A stretch of 64,000 nucleotides of DNA. Source: Adiantum capillus-veneris. Taxonomy: Eukaryota; Streptophyta; Polypodiopsida; Polypodiales; Pteridaceae. The stretch is from assembly GCA_014529385.2 (NCBI GenBank), contig CM043969.1:69140676-69204675 (forward strand). The letters are read 5' to 3'. The position numbers were made by a program, and so were the translations under genes. Each line of letters starts with the position of its first letter. Position 1 is the stretch's first letter. Below the pieces are notes generated by a model. The model did not search any database. It was not told the origin of the DNA and saw only the letters and a list, made by a program, of their open reading frames with translations. Shown here in pieces: positions 32,838 through 43,362 of the stretch.

Positions 32838-33855
32838 AAATGCATAGATTATGAAGAGAATTTTGCTCCCACTTGTTGTATGACTACTGTGCATTTTCTA
32901 TGTGCATTGGCAGCTCATTTTGGTTGGGATGTACATCAATCAGACATTGTTACTGCTTTCTTGAATGGTGACATATTTGAGGAAGTTTATGTAACGCAGC
33001 CTCGCAGTTTTGTCAAGAAAGGACAAGAGGACAAAGTGTGAAGATGTAAGAAGGCTTTGTATGGGTTGAAGCAATCTCCTTGTGCTTGGTATGAGAAAGC
33101 TGACGCTCATTTGGTCAAACGAGGCTTTCGTAACAACAGAAAGCACATTGTATGTAAAGCATGAGGGTGATGTACTTCTCATTGTGGTTCTTTACATAGA
33201 TGATCTGCTAATCACTGGACCAAATGAGAGATGAAAGATTTGGGACTGTTGCATCATTACTTGGGTATAAAATTTAAGCAGTGTGATGGTGGTATTGCCT
33301 TGTGTCAAAAAAGTTACATAGAGACATTGCTATGTAAGTTTGGACTTGAGGATTGCAAACCTATTGCCACTCCCATGGAAACAAGTTTAAAATTGAGTCT
33401 TCATGATGCTGGCAATCTTGCTAATGTCACTCTTTGCCAAACTGTTGTTGGCTGTCTCATTTATGAATGCAACACGATGTCGAATATTCAGTTCGCAGTC
33501 TCACACATCATCAAATTTATGCATAGCCGAGGGTCTAGGCATTGGCAGACTGTCAAGAGGATTTTCCACTACCTTAGTGGCGCTTTACATCTTGGCTTTT
33601 TTTATCCCAAGGGGGATCATTGCTGCCAAACTTACATTCTTTTTCAGACTCAGATTGGGCTAGTTGTTTTGGCACGCGAGTGTCTACAAGTGTTTTTTTT
33701 TTCATGCTTGGTAGTTCATGTATATCATGGTTGAGAAAGAAGCAACCTACTGTGGCCACTTCTAGTTGTGAGGTTGAGTACAGGGCACTCTTCACAGCTA
33801 CGGTTGAGTGTGTATGGCTTAGACGCCTTATGGCTGATTTGGGTGTTGGATAGGA
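32838..33855 (+). pseudogene. Copia reverse transcriptase C-terminal part and RNase H start
   Basis: The sequence resumes with K-C-I-D-Y-E-E-N-F-A-P, then H-Q-S-D-I-V-T-A-F-L-N-G-D and A-L-Y-G-L-K-Q-S-P, and after frame changes L-Y-I-D-D-L-L-I-T (the Y-x-D-D box, about 33190-33215). The frame at 33231-33734 has Y-L-G-I-K-F and P-M-E-T-S-L-K-L-S. Stops at about 33039 and frameshifts near 33150-33235 and 33660 break it. Confidence 0.85.
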
Positions 33856-34105
33856 CAATGCCAACACTATCTACACTGACAGTCAGAGTGCATTGGCAAT
33901 TGCAAGGAACCCAATTTTTCATGCTCGCACAAAGCACATTGAGGTGCATTACCACTATGTCAGGGAGAGGCTCTTAGCAGGAGGGATCAGCTTGGCTTAT
34001 GTGCCAACACAGGACAACCTTGCACACCTTTTCACAAAGGCATTGTCTCATGAGAAGCTTGAAGCTTTCCAAAAAGCTTTGGGCTTACTCCCCTTTGTGG
34101 ACTGA
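33768..34105 (+). pseudogene. Copia RNase H end
   Basis: Across the frames at 33620-33853 and 33893-34105 the translation shows S-S-C-E-V-E-Y-R-A-L, I-Y-T-D-S-Q-S-A-L-A-I-A-R-N-P, R-T-K-H-I-E-V-H-Y-H and F-T-K-A-L, the standard closing motifs of copia RNase H, ending with TGA. A TAG after G-V-G and a small frame change interrupt the middle. Confidence 0.85.
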
Positions 34106-34180
34106 TCATGTCCTCAGGACATGGCACTTCCCTTTACTCATGTGCCAGCTCTCGTTCACCACATCACTCCAAGGGGGATT

Positions 34181-34395
34181 TGTTACCATATACATGTGGT
34201 AGTGAACACACTAGGACCACCAGGGCATTTTTCCCCTCTTTAGGAGGGTTTTCCCCCATGCATTGCATATACACCCATCACTCTAGGGTTGTCTATCTTT
34301 CCATTGCACACTAAGTAACACACTCTCAGTTGTGTGCTTTGAGCTTCCTTCGTCTTCTCCAAGCTGTGTGTTTCTCTGCAACCCGAATTCCAACA
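34181..34395 (+). repeat. 3' LTR of the copia element
   Basis: It begins TGTTACCATATAC directly after the polypurine stretch CCAAGGGGGATT and ends ATTCCAACA, with TGTT...AACA inverted ends. At 215 bp it is in the usual copia range. No second LTR is in the window. Confidence 0.8.
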
Positions 34396-36117
34396 ATTTT
34401 CTCATATTAAATTGATCATTTAATGTGGGAGAATAAACTGGAACAAGGGTTAGAATATAGGTATGTGATTTTTAGATGCATCTGAGCACGGGACCAAAGG
34501 TAATGGGTCCAAATGGGAGATGGTCTATCAAAGAGCAATGCTAATAGAGATTAAAGACCCTAGGGTTAGCTTCATGAAAGACCTCCAAAGGTTATTGTTA
34601 AAAATTCCTTTGAACTTAGGTAAGCTAAGATTGATCTTGAGGTGGGACCCGGCCCAAGCTTGAGATGCTTGTCGTGCTTGATGACTAAGGTGCTTGCGGT
34701 GCTTGTCGTGCTTGATGACTAAGATTCTTGAGGTGATTGTCATGCTTCCCAACTAGGGAGTGTGTGGTGCTTGTGGAAACACTACCCACACTTGAGGTGA
34801 TTTGTTATGCTTGCTGACTAAGGTGCTTGGAGGTAAGGAGTCCAAAATGTCAAATCCCATCCCTCAAAGAGAGGGGGCCAGCATCTTGATGACTAAGATG
34901 CTTCAAGTGATTGTCATGCTTGCCAACTAGGGAGTGTGAGGTGCTTGTGGAAACACTACCCATGCTTGAGGTGATTTTTCATGCTTGTTGACTAAGGTGC
35001 TTGGAGGTAAGGTGTCCAAAATGTCAAATCCCATCCCTCAAAGAGAGGGGGTCAGCCCTAAAGCTAGGGGGATGAGAGAGAACACACACACCCTCACACA
35101 AGGCAAGCTTGGTACAAAGAAAGCAAAAGGGACACTTGTCAAGCTCCTCCTCATGTTGCCCTCATGGTGTACCTAAAGCCTATTCGTTGGCCTCCCAAGG
35201 GATCCAATGATAAATTGTTAATTTAATTAATTATTTTTGCATTTATCAAGTCCTCTCTCTCAAAGGGGAAAGGGGGACACTTTTTCCAAGACTAGCATGC
35301 TTGGTTGATTTGCCTCTTGCTTGTGATTGGCTAGGCCTGGAGGGGTCCAATGAGCTTCAAGCATGAGCTACTAAGGGGGGTTGGCCAAGGAAGCTAGGGG
35401 CATGCTTGGGGGGTATACTCTCCCACACACACTCACACACACTCTCATTGTGTGGAGTGCAAAGTGCAAGAGCTCCATCTCCTTCTCCAATCTAGTAGAG
35501 AAGTTGAGAGCCTACACCAACACTCTTGTGTAATGAAAATCCAACCAAGAGCCATGCGTCAATGCTTAAGCTTGCCATCTTCTTCATCTTCATTACTATG
35601 CTATTATGTATGCTAGAAATAAGAGTGATGATAAGTGAGGAGCTAATTCTTTCTCCTATGAAATTTTTCTTCTTCCTCTTGCCTACCCTCATTCCCCGCT
35701 AGCTCTCTCCACCTTCGTGTTTGAGGCCCTGGGACGACTGAGGCTTGGGATAGTTTAATGCTTTCCACAAATTTTATGTTATGCTCATGTTGCATGAAGA
35801 TTTCCATCTTCATTGCATCACCTAGGTCACAAGGAACACAAAGATTGTATTGTAGAAAGTTTCTCTTGATGGGAGAAACTATAATACAAATGCCTATTGG
35901 AGGGGGCAACGACTCTACATAAATCCGGTCCTCAATTGTTGTCATGTTCTCTAAACTCTCTCTCTTGCAAAAGTATTGTTCCTGCCAAGTTAACATAATG
36001 TTGTGTTTATGTTGCTACCATCAATTAAGTTCACCCTCTATGGTCACAAAGTAATTTCACAAAAGTACCTTCTCTAATTTCCGCTACTCTCAAAGTTAGT
36101 AGGCCATTTCCATTACA
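34396..36117 (+). repeat. First LTR of the B array
   Basis: It starts abruptly at ATTTTCTCATATTAAATTG next to the copia LTR, missing about 40 bases found in the other LTRs, and ends TTTCCATTACA. It contains degenerate subrepeats around CTTGAGGTGCTTGTC and TGATGACTAAGATGC, and a 174-bp duplication (about 34702-34875 and 34876-35049). Confidence 0.85.
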
Positions 36118-36118
36118 T

Positions 36119-36130
36119 TGGTATTAGAGA
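36119..36130 (+). promoter_or_regulatory. Primer-binding site of B1
   Basis: TGGTATTAGAGA lies one base after the LTR end. It differs by two bases from the TGGTATCAGAGC site seen in B2 and C. Confidence 0.75.
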
Positions 36131-36521
36131 ATTCGGTTTCTCTTTTCTTGTTTAAGAAGAGAGGTCCTTAAGTAGCCTATAAATGGTTGATTTTGTTAGT
36201 TATATTAGGGTAAGTGGGACTGGGATCTATTATCAGTTTTTTTGAACCCACTATGTGGGATATGGTGCACACCTTGGGAGCTTTGGACTTAATAATGGGA
36301 CTTGCCTACGGCGTTACCATTATTGAGCCATAAGAAGTTTGAAAGGAGCTAGCCCTTGACAATTCTGCAATATTAGACCCACTCCACTACTCTCTATAAT
36401 TAACCAGTTCGAGCCGGGGATGTAGATACTTAAGTGCCAATTTTCAAAGGGTAAGAGGAGAGGAAACTAAGGTTTTGAATTGCCAAATCATACACTAAGT
36501 AAGTACACAAATTTTGTTAAT

Positions 36522-38505
36522 ATGGCTAACAATAACCAAGAGAGTAAAATGAACATTGATAAGTTTGATTTTGCACATGACGGTGCTAATGATGATGTCC
36601 CCATGTTTGTCTCAATAATCTTGTTACTAGGTTGCAGCAGCAAACTATGGGCTACCCTTCTTTGCAATCCAAAGTTACTCAACAACTTTGCGCTTATGGG
36701 ATTTTGCTTCCTCTCCAAGGAGAGAGAGCTTAAGAGGCCTCTTAAAGAGACCCCCAAAAGAAGACTCTCTCCCATACAAAAGGAGGAATCCAAAGAGCAA
36801 GAATGTAATGAAACTTTAAGTTCCTCTGAAGACATGGATCCACAAAGACGGTAGTCTAGAGGATTGCCAACTCCTCCTAAGAGGAAACATTCAACCCACA
36901 ATCCTTCTCCTCATCACTCTGAAAGGGAAGAGAGGAAAAAAAGAAAGAAAAGGGCAAGAAGAGGTCACCCTCTTCTCCTTCTTCTTCACCTTCCTCCTCT
37001 TCCGACAAAAGCTATGGCTATTCTCCTAGAGAATACAAGAGGGGAGGACATCACAAATCATACCCTGCATGGTGAAGGTCACAATAACTCAAAAAGTTCA
37101 AAGAGAGAGGAAAGAGTATCTCTTTTCTCACCTATGATGGCACTTTTGGTGCCACCAACAAAGTATTCGCCTTCATCCTGCAGTTTGATGTGGCCTTCTA
37201 AGACGAGGGCTTCATGGAGTCCTCCAAGCTATGCCATGTATCTATGCACTTCCAAAAATCGGATCATCAATGGTGGGCTAGCCTTTGTGGCACTGGCGAA
37301 GCCCCAAAGACATGGAAAACTCTACGAGTTTCCATCATGAAGCATTCCTTGCAAGCGATGCAAAGGACAAAGTGCTCAGCAAATGGTGCAGTTTGAAGCT
37401 TCTCTCTCATGAGTGTATCCACAAGTATGTAGACAAGTTTTGGGATTTACATCTCAAGGCTACTGTCTTCCAAAAGATAGACTTTGCAAAGAAAAAGCAA
37501 CAGTTTTGTGCGGGATTACATGAAGAGATGGCCGAGTATGTCAACTCCCAACAGCCTGGTTCTATTACTGAAGTAATCTACCACACACCATGGTTTCTTG
37601 GAGCATCAATTTCCAACAAGGGGCTGAAAGGAATGTTAAGCCCATGGAAAACAAAGACAAAAATAATGCAAAGGGGAAAACCAATGCCCAAAATTCTTCC
37701 CAAGGCAGTTCCAACAATAACAACAACAATTGGTCCAAGGAAAAGGGAGTTTACAAAGCTAAAAATAAACTCTCTCCTGAAGAGCTTGAAGCTTTTTACA
37801 AGGACTCATAAATGTTTGAAGCGTGGGGAGCAAGGACATGGCTATCGTTCTTGCCCCAAGAGAAATGCTTGCAATGAGACTCCTAGAGCTTCCACCATCA
37901 AAGCTCCAAAAGAGGATGCTCATTACAAAGGTGCACCTCTCTCCTATGCTTGGGGAAAAGTAATGGAACATGATGCCTTCATCTTGTTTGACCCTGGCTC
38001 TACTCACAACTTCATATCAATAGAGTTAGCCACCAAGTTGGGAGTTCAAGCTTTTGAGATGGGAGATGTTGTAACGGCCGACACTGCTTTCAAGGGACAA
38101 CGAGCCTTTGTTACTCCCTTGATTGGGAAGTTGAGGCTCCATGTCCAAATCTATGTCGACAAAGAAGAATTTTTCATCTCTCCTCTCCACCATGAGGATG
38201 CTATCCTAAGGGCACCATGGTTCAACCGCATGGATGCCAACATGAAGTTGCATGAAAGGAGAATCTACTTCACCTACAAGGGAAAGAACATGTATATAGA
38301 TGCTAGTAAGTTTGGTCGTACCATACCACTTGTAAATCCTCCTGATTTTGATAAATCAATGAAGAGCTTAGTTTTTGCGTACATAATTCTTGTCAAAGAG
38401 TCCCTAAAAGATCCTAATGTTTCCTCAAATGTAAATGGTAGGAATCAAGAAAAAGTTAGACTTGTATTGTTTTCTAAAAGGATTCCAAGATGTGTTCATC
38501 AATGA
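36522..38505 (+). pseudogene. Gag-protease of B1
   Basis: The gag start at 36522 reads M-A-N-N-N-Q-E-S-K-M-N-I-D, matching B2 and C. A basic, Ser-rich middle follows (36864-37340, another frame). The frame at 37285-38505 carries H-K-Y-V-D-K-F-W-D-L-H and then a knuckle C-L-K-R-G-E-Q-G-H-G-Y-R-S-C, in which the second Cys is Arg. The protease follows, with F-D-P-G-S-T-H-N-F-I-S and A-P-W-F. Frame changes occur near 36640, 37330 and 37600-37800. Confidence 0.85.
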
Positions 38506-38624
38506 TATCCCTATGGACTTATCTCCAAAACAAGGGGATGATGACCATCAAATTGAGCTCCTACCAGGAAGCTCACCACCTAACAAGCCACCTTATCGAG
38601 TTTCTTAAGCTTAACAAGAGGAGA

Positions 38625-39387
38625 TCATGAGGCAAGTACAAGAATTGGTTGACAAAGGGATGGTGAGGCCTAGATCCTCTTCCTTTAGTTCTCTAGTCCT
38701 TGTAGTTCAAAAAAAGGTGGTGCATACCGTATGTGTGTGGACTATGCAGCACTAAATCATATCACTATCAAAAACAAATTTTGTGTGCCTCGGGTAGAAG
38801 ATCTGTTTGATAAGCTACAAGGCTCTACCTACTTCAGTAGGATTGAACTTGAAAGTGGCTATCATCAAATAAGGATAGTGGATGAAGATATCCTAAAGAT
38901 CGTGTTTCGCACAACGTTTGGTCTTTATGAATATCTAGTCATGCCTTTTGGCTTGACTAATGCACCACCCATGTTCAAAGAAAAAGATCGGGTCTTACTT
39001 AAGTTTCCTAAGGCTAGATTGAGGCAAACGATAGACAAAAATCCTACGGGCCATCAAAAGTATTATGCTAAGCTAGCAAAAAGATACTATGATCCTATCC
39101 AAATCTTGAAGCCCATCAATGACATGGCTTATCAACTCAAGTTGCCCAACCATTGGCGCATACAAAATTCCTTTCATGTGGGCCTACTTAAGCCCTACAA
39201 AGGAGACCCACCAAGTGAACCAAATATTGAAGACCCTCCCAAAATCGAAGAGCAAGAAGAGGTGCTACAACCCGAAGCTATTCTTCAGCATGAAGACAAG
39301 TACTACAACATGGTAAGATTATCCGACGGTATCTTATTAAGTTCAAAAATTATCCTTCTGAAGATGCTAGATGGATGCAAAAATTAA
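38625..39387 (+). pseudogene. B1 reverse transcriptase start fused to integrase C-terminus (internal deletion)
   Basis: The frame from 38731 has C-V-D-Y, F-C-V-P-R-V-E-D-L-F-D, S-G-Y-H-Q-I-R and V-M-P-F-G-L-T-N-A-P. It then passes at about 38975 directly into K-E-K-D-R-V-L-L-K-F-P and A-K-L-A-K-R-Y-Y-D-P, which belong after integrase, and ends in the P-P-K-I-E-E-Q-E-E-V-L tail. The RT active site, RNase H and integrase core are gone. The fusion is in frame over 218 codons. Confidence 0.9.
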
Positions 39388-39796
39388 TATAGTTTAAGGA
39401 TACTATGAACCTTGTCAATGCTTACAATGCTACATTAGAGTAAGCAAACAAATTCTTTCAAATGATCAATGTTTTTGTCTTATAAGACTAATTCTCTTTT
39501 TATTGTGCACAAATTTAAATAGGTATGCATGCTTAGAATCATGTTTGTGATGACGACGTCTCTCAAACACCAAATAGAATTTTTCACTCTACTTGGGAGA
39601 ATGAAATGGACTAAAGAGCAGACATGCTTACGGAAACTATGTCTCCCAAGCACCAAATGGATCAGGTATCCATCTTGGAAAGATGTCGTAGGATAAAAAG
39701 GGATCCTCTACCCGCTAATAAAGGTTGACTAATGACTAAGGCTTTATCTCTTCTACCTCATAGTCAAGGACGACTATGATTTCAAGAGAGAGGTAA
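39388..39796 (+). other. 3' untranslated end of B1 with polypurine tract
   Basis: It has no coding potential. It ends TTCAAGAGAGAGGTAA before the LTR, the polypurine tract equivalent to that of element C. Confidence 0.6.
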
Positions 39797-40365
39797 CGTC
39801 ATAAACACTAATATCTTACCAACCCAAATGATTTTTTCACATTAAACTGATCATTTAATGTGGGAGAATAAACGGGAACAAGGGTTAGAATATAGGTATG
39901 TGCTTTAGATGCATCTCAACACGGGACCAAATGTAATGGGTCCAAACGGGAGATGGTCTATCAAAGAGCAATGCTAATGGAGCTTAAAGGCCCTAGGGTT
40001 AGCCTCATCAAAGACCTCCAAAGGTTAGTGTTAAAAAGTCCTTTGACCTTAGGTAAGCTAGGGTTGAGCTTGAGGTGGGAACCCGGCCCAAGCTTGAGGT
40101 GCTTGTCGTGCTTGATGACTAAGGTGCTTGAGGTGCTTGTCATGCTTGATGACTAAGATGCTTGAGGTGATTGTCATGCTTGCCGACTAGGGAGTCTAAG
40201 GTGCTTGTGGAAACAATACCCACACTTGAGGTGCTTTGTCATGCTTGTTGACTAAGGTGCTTGGGGGTAAGGTGTCCAAAATGTCAAATCGCATCCCTCA
40301 AAGAGAGGGGGCGAGCCCTAAAGCTAGGGAGATAAGAGAACACACACACCCTCACACAAGGCGAG

Positions 40366-41090
40366 TGTTACCATGCACCGAGCGATTTTTTTCGAGCAAG
40401 GACAAACCCGAGCAAGTGTTTGGACATGATATAGTAAATTTTATCGTCAATAGATTATTTATCATTTGTTATATATTCATGCACCACAACAAAAAGGGTT
40501 ATCGATGAATAAACTACCTCCTAAATTCCAAAACATCAAAGTTTACTTTTAAGAAAATAAACACAATATTTGAAAATATTATCTTCTCTCTTAGGCTCAC
40601 TTGGGCTTCACATGTTTGAGCATAAAGTAAGATCGATAGAATAATAAGAGCTCTAGCCCTGTACTTAATGTTCAAGTCATCGTAAGTTTCTTTTTGTAAG
40701 GTCATTTGTAGTGCTCCTACGTCTAGTACTTTGGTTCTTGATTGTCATTTTTTATACTTGAGAGCATGTGCATCCTTCCTCATCTTAGACGCATCAATTT
40801 GATAGCAATTTATTGCACCTCATTAGTTCATTTATACACCAATCATCTTTTCCATGTCATCTTGTCCTATCTATACTCTACAAGGGTGTGATCTTCATAC
40901 AAAGACACCCTTCTTACACGACACATCACTGACAAACACCATAACTAATTATGAAAGGCTTCTTTTGTTACAATAAAATCATGTTTTTCCTCAATTGACC
41001 AATATAGGAATTTTTTAATCAATTTACAAAAACAACAACAAAAATTTATAGAGTTATATGCCTAGAATTTTCTAGAAAGGCATCGTCCTA
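40366..41090. other. Left non-coding part of the 5.3-kb insert
   Basis: It is AT-rich and has no supported ORF. The terminal 60 bases hold the inverted-repeat-like motif described for the insert. Confidence 0.4.
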
Positions 41091-41214
41091 GGTGTTTGGG
41101 AAACATGTGTCTCAGCTTAATATCATGTCCTTTTTTATTTCAAAAATGCCCGTTGACTCTCCCTCTCCCTCTTATTTTTAGAAAATGCCAGGCACCCCAC
41201 ATGGTGCATGAAAT

Positions 41215-41215
<1 letters not shown>
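41091..41215 (-). mobile_element. Fragment of the intron-1 MITE family, reversed
   Basis: GGTGTTTGGGAAACATGTG, then CTCAGCTTAATATCATG, matches the reverse complement of the right end of the 3996-4210 MITE. The fragment loses similarity before the (CT)n at 41217. No target duplication is seen. Confidence 0.4.

Positions 41216-41216
<1 letters not shown>

Positions 41217-41281
<65 letters not shown>
41217..41281 (+). repeat. (CT)n microsatellite
   Basis: This is an uninterrupted run of about 32 CT units inside the 5.3-kb insert. Confidence 0.95.
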
Positions 41282-41284
<3 letters not shown>

Positions 41285-41734
41285 AAAGAAAAAACTAATC
41301 CGTTACTCTAATTCAAGACAAACATCACTAAATAAGACGTCTCATGTCTTGCTGGGTATTCAGTATTAACAAACCAGATACCAATCTTTGCTTACACAGA
41401 AGGCAAAAAGTAGTTCAACCTTGATAAAAGGTGGTCCTCCAAACAAGAAATTACCCATAGCATACACACACGCTATGTTACAGCTTCCTTTTGAATCACC
41501 GACCATGGTCAATGTTGAGGCGGCTTTGATAGAATCATGAGACATGATGATTACATGAATTACTTATTTGTCAGACCTTTTTTTTTTTTGCCAGCATTCA
41601 CTTTAGAAGTCAGCAACAACAGCTTGTGAATTCCAAAGGGCCACATACTGAAACCTCACCATCAATCCTTTGCTCGCACAAAGACACCTCACACAGTACC
41701 CGATCAACACAATTATGACGAGGGCTAGCATACC

Positions 41735-42665
41735 TCACAAATATCGGATCAACTCAATTATGACAAGGGCTAGTATCACAATCAGAAGAACCATCAAGAT
41801 GAGGGACATCACTGAACACCCACTGCTTGTCTTCTGTCCCAGTACGCCTAGCCTCCTCTGCATAGCGTTCAGTTGTGTATTTGTTCTGTCTGTGTCGTCA
41901 TCTAAATTATCCAAAAGCTTTGTGTGCAAATCCAACGTTTCATTTATAGACAAGGCAATGTTTTTTGTGCTTGTCACTGTCTCTTCATGATTCAAAAGGT
42001 CATCATCTTGCTCCCGCATGATCTGTCAGACTGTCATTGAAGCCGAGAAATTCCATAGTTATCTAAGCCTGTTGTTCTATTGTTCTCTTTAGGTTCCCCT
42101 CTCCCATCCTGACCCAATAGATTAATCCTGTTAGAAGCTTGGGAGGAATTTAGGCCGTTTTTGACATCTGATTCATCCTAGAATGAAGACTCAAAAATCT
42201 GTCTTGTTGTTTTCTTAAGTCCTTTTCATTTAAAGATTTGGTGAGGGAAGGATTGCTCAAGAGGGACTGAAGGCTGTCAAGGTGGGTACCAAGCATGGTG
42301 ATATTCCGTCTGCAGTCAAGACACAAAAAGCAATCATATACGATCAGAGTGCCATTGAGCACATGGACAACTTTAAGGGATCCATTAGTAAGTGAGGAAA
42401 TTTTGGATTCACAGACAACCACAACACAAAGTTTCAAAAGAACAAACATGCAATATCACTAAGAGATGACGGAGTGAGCATAGGAGGTCAAAGAGAGAGC
42501 AATTTATTACTAGCTTGTGGCAAAAACGAGGCGGGAATTGTTAGCAGCACGGGACCCACTGCCAACGGGGGCTACGGAGTTGCGTTCTGCAATGTAGGGT
42601 GCTATATCCTCTGCAAGCCAGACTGCATCTTCAAACTCTTGGATCCATGAATCATTCTGTGCCAT
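41735..42665 (-). pseudogene. SYP5: Qc-SNARE of the plant SYP5 (syntaxin 51/52) type, disrupted
   Basis: The first exon runs from ATG at 42665 to about 42528 and encodes M-A-Q-N-D-S-W-I-Q-E-F-E-D-A and A-E-D-I-A-P-Y-I-A-E-R, the SYP5 N-terminal helix. After a 218-base intron the sequence is continuous from 42309: I-T-M-L-G-T-H-L-D-S-L-Q-S-L-L, K-D-L-R-K-Q-Q-D-R, then G-L-D-N-Y-G-I. The SNARE motif follows (M-R-E-Q-D-D-D-L-L, L-D-L-H-T-K-L-L-D-N-L-D), then a Ser-Gly-Cys linker and a C-terminal membrane segment (41735-42019). Lesions are a 1-bp deletion near 42149, an in-frame TGA near 42030 and an 8-bp duplication just after it. In plants this protein acts in prevacuolar/vacuolar fusion. The copy is dead, and the intron shows it came through DNA. 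Confidence 0.85.
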
Positions 42666-42799
42666 CATATATGACCCTACAATGATGTGCAAAGGAAGAG
42701 CGGTCCCAAGTTCATGTGGGAACGAAGGGCGGGGGCACCTTCAAACGCGTTCACAGTCTCTCACATCACACCAATGTCAAGCAGAAAAAACAATATGCA

Positions 42800-42801
<2 letters not shown>

Positions 42802-42866
<65 letters not shown>
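42802..42866 (+). repeat. (CT)n microsatellite upstream of the Lhca2 pseudogene
   Basis: About 32 CT units lie between the SYP5 and Lhca2 relics. Two long GA tracts follow on the same strand at 43043-43098 and 43216-43286, so the RNA of this region could fold into long CU/GA hairpins. Confidence 0.95.
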
Positions 42867-42868
<2 letters not shown>

Positions 42869-43040
42869 TCCTCTGCAGCCCGCCACCTCTAGTGGCCTCC
42901 TTCAGGTGTCCCTTTTCACCTTTCCATGCGAGGCTCGGCCCTCTCACTTCTGTAGACCCGCCCCGTCTAGGCAACCTCTGTAGGCAGCCCCTGCTCGGCC
43001 AACTCTGGCTCCGCGACTCGGTCCTGCTCATGATAATTAA

Positions 43041-43042
<2 letters not shown>

Positions 43043-43098
<56 letters not shown>
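43043..43098 (+). repeat. (GA)n microsatellite
   Basis: About 27 GA units, complementary to the CT tract at 42802-42866. Confidence 0.95.
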
Positions 43099-43102
<4 letters not shown>

Positions 43103-43138
43103 ACAGCAGAGAGGATCGGAGAGAATATGGGGGTTTGG

Positions 43139-43210
43139 TCTCTCAGTTTTTTTTAAAAAACTCTCTAAAAGAGCGCGCGCACGTGCTCTTTCAGAGAGTT
43201 TTTTTTTTTA

Positions 43211-43220
<10 letters not shown>
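43139..43220. repeat. Imperfect inverted repeat (hairpin) before the Lhca2 pseudogene
   Basis: TCTCTCAGTTTTTTTTAAAA at the left and its near reverse complement AAAACTGAGAGAGA at the right enclose ACTCTCTAAAAGAGC and GCTCTTTCAGAGAGT arms around CGCGCGCACGT. The arms are about 36 bases with few mismatches. Confidence 0.8.

Positions 43221-43286
<66 letters not shown>
43216..43286 (+). repeat. (GA)n microsatellite in the Lhca2 leader
   Basis: About 35 GA units end 77 bases upstream of the pseudogene ATG. Confidence 0.95.
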
Positions 43287-43292
<6 letters not shown>

Positions 43293-43362
43293 TCATTGTG
43301 CTTGTGGGCGCCCAACAGAATAGAGAGTAGCAGCTGAAATTTATCACCGCGAGCTTGTGGCT

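Larger units (their letters stand above)
22020..34395 (+). mobile_element. Ty1/copia LTR retrotransposon, 5'-truncated and split by element C
   Basis: The order is gag end, zinc knuckle, protease, integrase, reverse transcriptase, RNase H, 3' LTR. Integrase before RT defines Ty1/copia. The 5' LTR and most of gag are missing at the junction with element A. The element is interrupted at 24252/24253 by the 8.6-kb element C and resumes at 32838. Stops and frameshifts after integrase show that it is dead. Confidence 0.9.

Noticed and set aside
36488-36901. Minus-strand 137-codon ORF in B1
   Set aside because: It is antisense to the gag start of B1, which is supported by homology to B2 and C.
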